Shown: positions 24,991 to 32,917 of the stretch, in pieces | Position numbering within the stretch: position 1 is the first letter of the stretch | Layout of the letters: each line of letters opens with the position of its first letter | From: Acidithiobacillus marinus | GTDB lineage: Bacteria > Pseudomonadota > Gammaproteobacteria > Acidithiobacillales > Acidithiobacillaceae | Direction of reading: 5' to 3' | NCBI RefSeq assembly: GCF_002847505.1 | Contig: NZ_MXAV01000034.1 | Location: 124,001 to 188,000, forward strand | Length of the DNA stretch: 64,000 nucleotides | Translations under genes and position numbers: made by a program | Notes under the pieces: model-generated | Seen by the model: the letters and a program-made list of their open reading frames with translations, nothing else | What the model was told of the DNA's origin: nothing | Database searches by the model: none

Positions 24991-26168
24991 ATGAAAAACA
25001 GCTCTTGCACCCCCAAATTGCCGCGACCCGTCCGGCCCGTTTTGTGGGTGCCGCCCGCTATCGGCGTGCCAGCTACGGCAGCAATCATCCCCTGGCCATT
25101 CCCCGTGTTTCCCTGACCCTGGATCTGATCAATGCTTACGGTGCCATGGCGCCCGAGGAATATTGTCTGGGCCGACCGGCCAGTCATCAGGAACTGTTCG
25201 GATTTCACACCCGCGATTACATTCAGGCCTTTGAGCGTGCTCAGTTTCGCGGCAATGTGCGTGATGCCGACCGCAAACAATATCAATTAGGGACGCTTGA
25301 AAATCCCTGTTTCCCCGGCTTTTTTGATACCCCCAATCTGGCTACAGGTTCCAGTATCCTTGGCGCGGAGTTGGTATTGCAGGGTTTCACCGCCTTCAGT
25401 CCGGCAGGGGGGATGCATCATGCTGCTCCCGCTCAGGCGCGGGGCTTCTGCTACCTGAATGATCCGGTGCTAGCCATTCAGCGCCTGCGCAAGGCGGGGC
25501 TGCGGGTACTCTACTGGGACATGGACGCCCATCATGGCGACGGTGTTGAGGCGGCTTTCCGGGAAGATCCCGATACTCTCACGGTTTCCCTGCACATGGA
25601 CACGACTTATGCCTATCCCTTTCAGGGAGGTGGGTTGGATGACCAGGAAGGCCTGGCCGTGAATCTTCCCCTGCCGATGGAAATCAATGACACGGAATAT
25701 GCCCACGTTTTCGCTGCACTTTGGCCCAAGGTCCTGCAGCAGTTTGCACCTGACGTGCTGGTTCTTCAGGCTGGTACGGATATTTTATCGCCGGATCCCT
25801 TGAGCAAATTCCGCATATCCAATAGCCTGTTCTGGAACATTGTTCAGAGAATTGTCGCCGAAAGCCCGCGTTTGCTGGTATTGGGCGGGGGAGGGTATCA
25901 TCCCATTGCCCTGGCCCGTTGCTGGACCGGCGTCTGGGCGGCCCTGTCGGGACGCACTCTGGATATGGCCCTGCCCGAAGCCGGTCGAGCCCTGCTGGAA
26001 GCGGTGGAATGGGATCTGGATGATGAAGATGCGCCGGATTACAGCCGCCAGTTCCAGTATCTGGATGATCTGCCCTTGCCAGGTCCGCTCCGTCCGGAAG
26101 TGATAGCGCGTCTGGATTATCTCTTTCATCATCATCCTCTTTTTGCCAACAGGAGAAATGCTGCGTGA
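24987..26168 (+). CDS. Histone-deacetylase-family (AcuC/HDAC-like) amidohydrolase
   Basis: A 393-residue arginase-fold deacetylase. Active-site His pair H144-H145 in GGMHHA, GFCYLND at 153-159, zinc ligands in DMDAHHGDG (D180, H182), and a later aspartate in QAGTDILSPDPL. All key residues are present, so an active zinc deacetylase (acetyl-lysine, acetylpolyamine or other amide) is expected in the cytoplasm. Its start overlaps the cbbO-like stop and its own stop overlaps the next GTG start, so it is translationally coupled to both neighbours. Confidence 0.9.
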   Translation: MNEKQLLHPQIAATRPARFVGAARYRRASYGSNHPLAIPRVSLTLDLINAYGAMAPEEYCLGRPASHQELFGFHTRDYIQAFERAQFRGNVRDADRKQYQLGTLENPCFPGFFDTPNLATGSSILGAELVLQGFTAFSPAGGMHHAAPAQARGFCYLNDPVLAIQRLRKAGLRVLYWDMDAHHGDGVEAAFREDPDTLTVSLHMDTTYAYPFQGGGLDDQEGLAVNLPLPMEINDTEYAHVFAALWPKVLQQFAPDVLVLQAGTDILSPDPLSKFRISNSLFWNIVQRIVAESPRLLVLGGGGYHPIALARCWTGVWAALSGRTLDMALPEAGRALLEAVEWDLDDEDAPDYSRQFQYLDDLPLPGPLRPEVIARLDYLFHHHPLFANRRNAA

Positions 26169-27310
26169 ATGCTGCAGAAAACACCTTGATTCCCGGCGCT
26201 GCCAATAGTGTGGGCAGCAAGGCTTATGTGGCGCGCTTTGCGGACACCTTGGCAGAAGAACATTTCAGCGATTTTCTCAATACCCGGATCAAGCTGTCCT
26301 CATTGGGGGTGGGTACTTTTCCCGGCGCGGTGGATGATGTGACGGATCTCGCTGTGGCCGCCATCATCGCCCAGGCCCTGCAGTCCGGAATCAACGTGAT
26401 TGATACCGGTGCCAATTATCGCTTTGGCCGCGCCGGACGGGCCGTTGGTGCCGGTATTGCCAAAGCCATGGCCGCGGGTATTCGTCGGGAAGAGTTTTTT
26501 GTGGTGGGCAAGGGGGGGTTTTTGACCTTCACGACGGGGCGACCTGAAGATCCTCTCGCATTTTTCCGCGAGGAAGTGGTCGCCAAGGGATTGGGCAAAG
26601 AGGAAGATCTGGCCGGGAATGTGCATTGCCTCAGTCCCGAATATATCGCCTGGCAATTGGATGACTTGCGCCAGCAAACCGGTCTGGAAACCCTGGACGT
26701 GTTTCTGGTGGATCAACCGGAAGTGCATATTCCCCTGATCGGCAAGGAACGGATGTACCAGAAGCTGCTCCAGGTATTTACCGTGCTGGAACAGGCCGTC
26801 CAGGAAAACAAAATTCGTTATTACGGGATTTCCACCTTCAATGCCTGCCGGGTTGAAACGGACCATACCCTGTTTCAGTCCCTCACCAGTCTCATCGGTC
26901 TGGCTGAAAAGGCGGCGGGAGAGGGCAACCGCCACCATCTGCGCGTGGTAGAACTCCCCTTCAACGCCCTGATGCCCGAAGCCTATACACGTTTCAGTCA
27001 GGTGACCGGACAGGGCAATATCGGCTCCACCATTCAGGCGGCTTTTCAGCTCAAGCTGACCATCATGGCCAGCCACACCCTGGGCAAGGGATTATTGGCC
27101 CAGGAAGAAATTCCTTCCCTGCTGGAAGGCATTCCCGAACTGGCTAACGCCGCCCAGCGGGCCATTCAGTTTGTACGGTCAACGCCGGGAATTGGTGTTA
27201 CCCTGGTGGGCATGAGCACTCCCCTCCATCTGGCTGATTTTCTGGCCGTTGCCAAGCAGTTGCCTCTCCCCAAAGAACGTTATCTGGCGATGTTCGAAAA
27301 GGAAAAATAG
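26165..27310 (+). CDS. Aldo/keto reductase-family protein with altered catalytic residue
   Basis: A 381-residue AKR-family TIM-barrel protein with an N-terminal extension of ~40 residues. Of the D-Y-K-H tetrad I can place D80, Y85 (DTGANYRFG) and K116 (VVGKGGF), but the position normally LVHxP reads LVDQP, so the histidine is replaced by D183. The C-terminal GVTLVGMSTPLHL segment fits the NADP-binding end of the family. It starts with GTG overlapping the deacetylase stop. Substrate unknown; last gene of the five-gene run. Confidence 0.82.
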   Translation: MNAAENTLIPGAANSVGSKAYVARFADTLAEEHFSDFLNTRIKLSSLGVGTFPGAVDDVTDLAVAAIIAQALQSGINVIDTGANYRFGRAGRAVGAGIAKAMAAGIRREEFFVVGKGGFLTFTTGRPEDPLAFFREEVVAKGLGKEEDLAGNVHCLSPEYIAWQLDDLRQQTGLETLDVFLVDQPEVHIPLIGKERMYQKLLQVFTVLEQAVQENKIRYYGISTFNACRVETDHTLFQSLTSLIGLAEKAAGEGNRHHLRVVELPFNALMPEAYTRFSQVTGQGNIGSTIQAAFQLKLTIMASHTLGKGLLAQEEIPSLLEGIPELANAAQRAIQFVRSTPGIGVTLVGMSTPLHLADFLAVAKQLPLPKERYLAMFEKEK

Positions 27311-27339
27311 GCACTGCATTACCAAGCAGAGCCATGAGA

Positions 27340-27359
27340 AAGGTGGGATAACCCACCTT
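27340..27359 (+). terminator. Hairpin after the aldo/keto reductase gene
   Basis: AAGGTGGG-ATAA-CCCACCTT, a perfect 8-bp stem 30 bp after the stop, but without a T-run. A weak terminator at best. Confidence 0.38.
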
Positions 27360-27456
27360 GGCGGTAAGCGCGCAATGACATGTGTAGGACTACTAGTCTT
27401 GGCCCCGCCCACTTATTTACGTGAGCTCCAGCTAATAAAGCTTAGTATGGCTTGAG

Positions 27457-27478
27457 CGGTCTAACGGTCTAACGGTCT
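27457..27478. repeat. Short tandem repeat CGGTCTAA
   Basis: Two full copies of the 8-mer CGGTCTAA plus a partial third (CGGTCT), overlapping the 3' end of the TM2 protein gene. Because 8 is not a multiple of 3, copy changes would alter the C-terminus of that protein. Confidence 0.55.
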
Positions 27479-28077
27479 TCAGATGTCTTGCCATCAGTTT
27501 TGGCATCCGCCTTGTCTTTGGCGCCGCTGGCTATTTCCCGCAGCAATCGCTCCTGCTCGGCAAAGGACATGCGTCTCTGTCCCGGAGCAAAACCTTTGTT
27601 GGCCGGGTTCTGCGCAGCAGGATGGCCCGCCCGCTCGCTTTCCTTGGTTGCGGTATAGTCTTGTAACTCCCGCTGCCACTGGGCGGGTGCCTCACCGGTA
27701 TCGGCGCGGCCCTGGTAATTGGCCGGGGCCGCTGGCGTCTGGCGGGCAAACCAGGTGGCCTTGCGCAGCTCCTTGTTGTAGATGCTGATCCACTGATTGA
27801 TGCGGCTGAGATCCCAAAGAGCAACTCCCAGCAGCAGCACTGCCAGAACAATAGCTTCCCATCCCAGACCGAGTAGAGCGAGGATGACGATGGCTGCCGT
27901 GACCAGCGGGAATATCCAGGCCCAGGATTCTTCCAGGTAAAAACGATGGGCACCGACAGGAAACAAACACCAGTATAGATAGGCCCATAGAGATTTTTTC
28001 TGGAGTTTTTGCAGGCGAATTTGTAAACTCTGTACTCCGGCGCCTTGCAGATCGAGCTTTTCCCAAGCCTTGGGCAT
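27469..28077 (-). CDS. TM2-domain membrane protein
   Basis: A 202-residue protein with an N-terminal coiled region, the TM2-like motif LYWCLFPVGAHRFYL (residues 34-48), two more hydrophobic segments to ~residue 88, and a charged, Ala/Gln-rich cytoplasmic tail. TM2 proteins have no settled function. Ribosome-binding site GGAGG. It is divergent from the LysR gene with an 83-bp shared promoter region, so LysR may control it. Confidence 0.72.
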   Translation of the reverse strand: MPKAWEKLDLQGAGVQSLQIRLQKLQKKSLWAYLYWCLFPVGAHRFYLEESWAWIFPLVTAAIVILALLGLGWEAIVLAVLLLGVALWDLSRINQWISIYNKELRKATWFARQTPAAPANYQGRADTGEAPAQWQRELQDYTATKESERAGHPAAQNPANKGFAPGQRRMSFAEQERLLREIASGAKDKADAKTDGKTSEDR

Positions 28078-28160
28078 GGGTTATCCTCCATAAAGCTGTA
28101 TTGAAGCGCTCAGATATTACCCCTAAACTCATTAAAAGTCGCGGGTGACTAAGGATTTCC

Positions 28161-29087
28161 ATGGCAGATAGACGGTTACAGGTTTTTCATACGGTGGCAA
28201 GGCTGCTCAGCTTTACCAAGGCGGCAGATACGCTGCACATGACCCAGCCGGCGGTCACTTTTCAGGTCAAGCAGCTCGAAGAACAATTCAATACCCGTCT
28301 CTTTGATCGCACCCACAATCGCATCAGCCTTACTGAAGCGGGCATGGTGGTCTACGAATATTCAGAACGCATCATTTCTCTTTATACGGAAATGTCCAAC
28401 CGGGTCGGGGAAATGACCGGTGATTTGCGCGGTCATCTGCTCATCGGTGCCAGTACCACCATTGCCGAATATATGCTGCCCCGTCTGCTGGGGGATTTCA
28501 AAATGAAATATCCCGATGTCCAGGTCCGCCTGCATGTGGGGAATACGGACAAAATCGTCCACATGATTGAAGATAACAGCATTGATCTGGGTCTGGTGGA
28601 AGGGGTCGTGACCAATAAAAGTCTGGCCACCCTCAAGTGTTGCATGGATTCCATGATTGTCATTGCCCAGCCTGACCATGCCCTGGGCCTTCATGAAAGT
28701 GTGTCTGCCCAGGAGCTGCTGGATTATCCCTTTGTTTCCCGCGAGGAAGGTTCAGGGACCCGGGAAGTGACCATGGAGTACCTGCACCAAGCCGGTATTG
28801 ATACGGAAGATCTGCATATCACCATGGAATTGGGCAGCCCCGAAGCGGTCAAGGGGGCGGTAGAAGGCGGTTTGGGTGTCGCCATTGTTTCCGAGGCGAC
28901 GGTGCTCAAAGAACTGGCCCTGGGTACTTTGCTGGCGCGGCCCCTGAGTCCGGCCCTGGCCCGGCCCTACTTTTTTGTCTATCAGAAACAGAAATTCCGC
29001 AGTCTGGTCATGGATGAGTTCCTGGAGTTTGCCAAGGAACGCTGCAGCAAGGATATGCTGGCCATGCCGGTGCGCCGCGAAGTCTAA
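28161..29087 (+). CDS. LysR-family transcriptional regulator
   Basis: A 308-residue LTTR: N-terminal winged helix (residues 3-65, FTKAADTLHMTQPAVTFQVKQLE) and a periplasmic-binding-like effector domain with GSGTREV and VKGAVEGGLGVAI. The sequence is of the CysL/CbbR-like type with a small anionic effector in many relatives. It is divergent from the TM2 gene and precedes a run of four same-strand genes at 28 bp, so it may control either. Target and effector cannot be told from sequence. Confidence 0.9.
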   Translation: MADRRLQVFHTVARLLSFTKAADTLHMTQPAVTFQVKQLEEQFNTRLFDRTHNRISLTEAGMVVYEYSERIISLYTEMSNRVGEMTGDLRGHLLIGASTTIAEYMLPRLLGDFKMKYPDVQVRLHVGNTDKIVHMIEDNSIDLGLVEGVVTNKSLATLKCCMDSMIVIAQPDHALGLHESVSAQELLDYPFVSREEGSGTREVTMEYLHQAGIDTEDLHITMELGSPEAVKGAVEGGLGVAIVSEATVLKELALGTLLARPLSPALARPYFFVYQKQKFRSLVMDEFLEFAKERCSKDMLAMPVRREV

Positions 29088-29114
29088 TCAGTGAAGCAGT
29101 AGTACGGAGAGTTC

Positions 29115-29867
29115 ATGAAGCATTTTGCTGTCGTGCAGCACAGTTATTCCGAGTTTCTGGGAATCGTGGAAAGCCAACTGGAGAAGCGCGACATTGGTTT
29201 CAGTTATTTTCGGGTATTTTTGAGTGGCGAACTCCCCGGAAATGCCCTGACTTTTGATGCCCTGTTTTTGCTGGGCGGCCCCATGTCGCCGCTGGAAACT
29301 GAAAAACACCCGTGGCTGGAGCAGGAAATCAAGACCATTGCCATGTTTCGCAAAAACCGCCGACCGGTGGTGGGTTTTGGTCTGGGAGCACTGCTGCTGG
29401 CTCAGTATGAAGGGGCGGAAGTGCAGCTGGAGCCCTATCATAACGCTTATTTCACCACCGCCCATGCCACGGAAGCGGGCAAGGATGACCCTTTGGCCCA
29501 GGCGGTAGATGGTGCCAAGGTGATGGTCTGGTCGCCGGGAACCGCCATTCTGCCCCAGGGTGTTGAGCCGCTGGTGGTGGATGATGAGGGGCGCTGGATT
29601 GCATTCCGCCCCGAAGACGGGGCGGTGGGTCTGCTCTTCCGTCCGGAAATGAAGCCGGGTCTGATTGAAGACATCCTTATGGAAGAAGACCGCGAAACCC
29701 CCGAAAATGTCGGGGAACTGCTGGAACAATGCCGCCAGCTCTGGCCGGAAATGCAGAAAACCACGGATCGGGTGATTGTCGCCCTGGTACGGGAACTGGC
29801 GTTGATGACCGAAAAGCGTAAACCGCCGGTATTCGCCCTGAAAGTAGACACAGGTAGCGATGTATGA
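29115..29867 (+). CDS. Class I glutamine-amidotransferase-like protein lacking the catalytic Cys and His
   Basis: A 250-residue GATase1-fold protein with the oxyanion loop LLGGPMSP (residues 52-59). At the nucleophile elbow, where GxCxG is required, it reads GFGLG with Gly89 in place of Cys. The motif HPE near the C-terminus reads LFRPEM with Arg176 in place of His. So two of three catalytic residues are lost and it cannot hydrolyse glutamine by the usual route. It overlaps the next gene by 4 bp. A binding or regulatory role is likely. Confidence 0.78.
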   Translation: MKHFAVVQHSYSEFLGIVESQLEKRDIGFSYFRVFLSGELPGNALTFDALFLLGGPMSPLETEKHPWLEQEIKTIAMFRKNRRPVVGFGLGALLLAQYEGAEVQLEPYHNAYFTTAHATEAGKDDPLAQAVDGAKVMVWSPGTAILPQGVEPLVVDDEGRWIAFRPEDGAVGLLFRPEMKPGLIEDILMEEDRETPENVGELLEQCRQLWPEMQKTTDRVIVALVRELALMTEKRKPPVFALKVDTGSDV

Positions 29868-30226
29868 ACAGTCGGGAACGTCAGTTTCTGAAGGTTATGC
29901 GCAAACTGGATGCTGCCGGACAGGAGCAGGTGGTGGCTTTTGCAGAATTTCTGCGCAGTCGCCAGAAGCCGGAACAGCCCCAGGAAAAAGTCATCGAAAA
30001 GCCCAATCTGCTGCCGCCCCGTGAGGGTGAGACGGTCGTGGGAGCCATCAAGCGTCTGCGCGAGAGTTACACCATGCTGGATGCCAAGGACATGCTCAAT
30101 GATACGTCCAGTTTGATGTCCAAACATGTCATGGGCGGGATCGAGGCAGAAACCGTCATTGCCGAGCTCGAAGTCATGTTTGAAAGGCACTACCAGCGCT
30201 ACTGCGGGACGACGGAAGATGCCTGA
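29864..30226 (+). CDS. Hypothetical protein coupled to the dead amidotransferase
   Basis: A 120-residue hydrophilic, helical protein. The N-terminal part (EQVVAFAEFLRSR) resembles the helical motif of small DUF2281-type proteins, the rest is unknown. Both ends overlap their neighbours (ATGA with the amidotransferase-like gene and TGATG with the DedA gene), so the three proteins are translated together in fixed proportion and probably act together. Confidence 0.75.
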   Translation: MNSRERQFLKVMRKLDAAGQEQVVAFAEFLRSRQKPEQPQEKVIEKPNLLPPREGETVVGAIKRLRESYTMLDAKDMLNDTSSLMSKHVMGGIEAETVIAELEVMFERHYQRYCGTTEDA

Positions 30227-30873
30227 TGCATGATCTCCATGCCCTGCTGCAGATTCTTCTACATTTTGACCCGTATTTGCTGCAGTTTCTCCGGGAATAC
30301 GGGGCCTGGGTATATGCCCTGCTGTTTCTGATCCTGTTTGCGGAAACCGGGCTGGTCATCATGCCTATTCTCCCCGGCGACTCCATGCTTTTTGTCTGTG
30401 GCACGCTGGCTGGGGTCGGGGCCATGAGTCTGCCCTGGCTGCTGGTGCTGCTGGTGACGGCCGCCGTGTTGGGCGATGCAGTCAATTACGGGGTGGGCAA
30501 GCGCTGGGGCGTGCATCTGTTCGGGGGGAAATTGCTGAATATCCACCATCTGGAAACCACTCAGCGTTTTTACGCCCGGCATGGGGGGAAAACAGTGGTG
30601 ATCGCCCGATTGTTACCCATTATCCGGACTTTTGCGCCCTTCGTGGCGGGTATTGCGGCCATGCCCTATCGGCGGTTTTTCGTCTTCAACCTGAGCGGTG
30701 CAGTGCTCTGGGTAGGGGGGCTGCTCGGCGCGGGTTATTTTCTGGGTCGCTTCCCCTGGGTGAAAACCCACCTGAATCTGGTGTTGATTGCCATTATTGT
30801 CATTTCCCTGCTGCCTGCGGGCTTCGCCTGGCTGCAGCAGCGCATGCAGCCGGTCAGTCACCCTGCGCCCTGA
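30226..30873 (+). CDS. DedA-family inner-membrane protein
   Basis: A 215-residue DedA/SNARE-associated protein with about five hydrophobic segments, the motif FAETGLVIMPILPGDS (residues 39-54) and the re-entrant FYARHGGKTVVIARLLPIIRTFAPFVAGIAAM region split by charged Arg residues typical of the family. DedA members flip undecaprenyl phosphate or other lipids and influence proton-motive-force-dependent growth. It ends a coupled three-gene run and is convergent with the C26 peptidase gene. Confidence 0.9.
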   Translation: MHDLHALLQILLHFDPYLLQFLREYGAWVYALLFLILFAETGLVIMPILPGDSMLFVCGTLAGVGAMSLPWLLVLLVTAAVLGDAVNYGVGKRWGVHLFGGKLLNIHHLETTQRFYARHGGKTVVIARLLPIIRTFAPFVAGIAAMPYRRFFVFNLSGAVLWVGGLLGAGYFLGRFPWVKTHLNLVLIAIIVISLLPAGFAWLQQRMQPVSHPAP

Positions 30874-30887
30874 ATCTCCGGGTTTGC

Positions 30888-31640
30888 TCAGCCCTTGTTT
30901 TCCTGACGTTCAATGGTCCGCACAATGCGGCGTTCCGCACGTTTGACCAACCAGTTGAACAGTGCCTGTTGATGGGGATCGCCGGCAGCGGTGTGCTCCG
31001 GATGCCACTGCACGGCAAAAATATCCGGGTTATCGGGCATGTCTACGGCTTCAATGACCCCATCCTCAGCAATGGCATTGATGCGCAGGGAGGGTGCCAT
31101 GTTGGCAATGGCTTGATGGTGCCAGGAGGAAATTTCCAGGGTGTCGCGGCGCACGATGCTGCCCAGCAGAGTGTCGGGCAACACAATGACCTCATGCATG
31201 ATGGGGTCTCCATCCTGCTTGCGGTGACAAATGCGGGTGCCGATATTTTTGGGTAAATCCTGGAGGAGATCTCCACCCAGAGCGACATTGATGATTTGCA
31301 AGCCGCGACAAATGCCTAAGACTGGAATTCTCCGGGCGATGGCTTCCCGGGCTAGGGCGATTTCTGCAGCATCCCGATCCGGATGTACCATATGGATACT
31401 GTCATCGCAGGCTGCGCGATAAAATTCCGGGGAAATATCGCCACCACCCGTCAGTACCAAGGCATCGCAGCGCGACAGGATGATCCGTGCTTCGGGGCAT
31501 TGTGGCGGAAACAGGATTGGCAGGCCCCCGGCCTGACAGACAGCAGCAGCATACTGGGGGGCGAGGGAATAGGGTTCGCCATTGCGTTCATAGGCACTGA
31601 GAGCAATGACGGGGGGTTCCTGCGGCAGGCTCTCAACCAT
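30888..31640 (-). CDS. Peptidase C26 family gamma-glutamyl hydrolase (PuuD-like)
   Basis: A 250-residue class I amidotransferase-fold hydrolase with intact nucleophile GICRGLQIINVALGG and the QWHPEH catalytic His/Glu near the C-terminus. PuuD-type enzymes cleave gamma-glutamyl-GABA in putrescine breakdown. The start is ATG 31640 (or 31655), overlapping the end of the amidase gene; the frame is open further upstream but that part lies inside the amidase gene. Its partner gene also points to polyamine metabolism. Confidence 0.85.
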   Translation of the reverse strand: MVESLPQEPPVIALSAYERNGEPYSLAPQYAAAVCQAGGLPILFPPQCPEARIILSRCDALVLTGGGDISPEFYRAACDDSIHMVHPDRDAAEIALAREAIARRIPVLGICRGLQIINVALGGDLLQDLPKNIGTRICHRKQDGDPIMHEVIVLPDTLLGSIVRRDTLEISSWHHQAIANMAPSLRINAIAEDGVIEAVDMPDNPDIFAVQWHPEHTAAGDPHQQALFNWLVKRAERRIVRTIERQENKG

Positions 31641-32505
31641 CAGCGCTATTGCCATCGAGGCTGAGAATGGGCCCATAAAGTTCCGGGCGACGATCCCGGA
31701 ACAACCCCCACTCAGCGCGTTGTGCCGCCAGCTGTCGCAAGTCCAGATCGGCGTAGAGAATGCCTTCTTCCAGATCGGCCTGAGCGAGCAGGGCGCCGGT
31801 AGGGTCGCTGATGAAAGAACCCCCGTAAAAGGTGAGGGTACTTTCTGCACCGACTTCTCTGCCGATCCGGTTGGCGGCAACAACAGGCACCAGATTGGCG
31901 GCGGCATGCCCCTGCATGACCCGGGTCCAGTGTCCCCGACTGTTGACTTCCGGAGCACGGGGTTCGGAGCCGATAGCGGCGGGATAAAACAGCATTTCGG
32001 CCCCTTGCAGAGCCATGATGCGGGCTGGCTCCGGAAACCATTGATCCCAGCAGATAGCCACGCCAATCCGTCCATAATGGGTATAGAAAACCTTGAAACC
32101 GGTATCGCCGGGGCTGAAATAAAATTTTTCCTGATAACCAGGACCATCAGGGATATGGGCTTTGCGATACAAGCCCAGGTCCTTTCCGTCGGCGTCAAAA
32201 ACCACCAGGCTGTTGAAAAAGGCGTTGTTGGCGCGTTCGAAGAAACTCACCGGCAGCACCACATGGCGATCTTTCGCTAGTTTTTGCAGAGCCAGTAATG
32301 CCGGATGAGATGCGCGAGGCCGGGCCAGTTCAAAAAAATCCGGGTTTTGATCCTTGCAGAAGTAAGGCGTACTGAATAACTCCTGGAGGAGAACGATGTT
32401 GGCGCCGGCATCGGCCGCCTTGTTCACCATACCCAAGGCTTTGTTGATGTTGTCTGCTTCGTTTTCCCCAACGGCCATCTGAATGGCGGCTACTTTTACC
32501 TGCAC
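31633..32505 (-). CDS. aguB: N-carbamoylputrescine amidase (AguB-like nitrilase-family)
   Basis: A 290-residue carbon-nitrogen hydrolase with the catalytic triad E42 (LQELF), K115 (YRKAHIPD) and C152 (AICWDQWFPE). The PDGPGYQEKFYFSPGD segment is typical of N-carbamoylputrescine amidases, which release putrescine, CO2 and ammonia. It starts with GTG at 32505 behind CAGGAG. It overlaps the C26 hydrolase gene by 8 bp, so the pair may be a small polyamine unit; no agmatine deiminase is in the window. Confidence 0.88.
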   Translation of the reverse strand: MQVKVAAIQMAVGENEADNINKALGMVNKAADAGANIVLLQELFSTPYFCKDQNPDFFELARPRASHPALLALQKLAKDRHVVLPVSFFERANNAFFNSLVVFDADGKDLGLYRKAHIPDGPGYQEKFYFSPGDTGFKVFYTHYGRIGVAICWDQWFPEPARIMALQGAEMLFYPAAIGSEPRAPEVNSRGHWTRVMQGHAAANLVPVVAANRIGREVGAESTLTFYGGSFISDPTGALLAQADLEEGILYADLDLRQLAAQRAEWGLFRDRRPELYGPILSLDGNSADG

Positions 32506-32581
32506 GATGTACTCCTGTCCCGGAATCGGTGGTCCATTACCCGTTTACGAGTATAGAGGAGCTAACGATGCGGACAAGAGG

Positions 32582-32917
32582 CTATCTCGGGTTTCCGTCA
32601 GGCTCAGGAGCGGTGACGGGGATATGAAATGTCAAAATATCTTTGCGCGGGGTTGCAGATGGCTCCCGCCAGCGCCAGGCCTGCATATTGGGGGGTAGGG
32701 AGGCATGACCGCAGCCGGTGCAGCTCCCCGCAGCACAACTGCTGCCACAAGATTTTGTGGCATGCAGCGGAACGACTTCGGCCTGACCACGACGCTGCCA
32801 GTATTGCAGCATGTCTTCTACCGTTGCCGCTGACAGACTCAGGGTGGCGGCAATCTGGCTGCTGGTCAGTAAGGTCTGATTACGCAGGAGGTCGCGTACC
32901 GCAAAAAGGGTGCTCAT
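32582..32917 (-). CDS. feoC: FeoC-like winged-helix protein
   Basis: A 111-residue protein with an N-terminal winged helix (residues 3-50) and a cysteine cluster C57/C61/C66/C69, which in FeoC binds an oxygen-sensitive [4Fe-4S] centre or iron. The C-terminus after residue 75 is an unstructured Pro-rich tail, longer than in enteric FeoC (~80 residues). It overlaps the feoB stop by 4 bp. FeoC supports or protects FeoB; a direct DNA-binding role is not established. Confidence 0.85.
   Translation of the reverse strand: MSTLFAVRDLLRNQTLLTSSQIAATLSLSAATVEDMLQYWQRRGQAEVVPLHATKSCGSSCAAGSCTGCGHASLPPNMQAWRWREPSATPRKDILTFHIPVTAPEPDGNPR

Noticed and set aside
31641-32198. N-terminal extension of the C26 hydrolase frame
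   Set aside because: It lies inside the N-carbamoylputrescine amidase gene in another frame; the hydrolase family begins at ATG 31640 or 31655.
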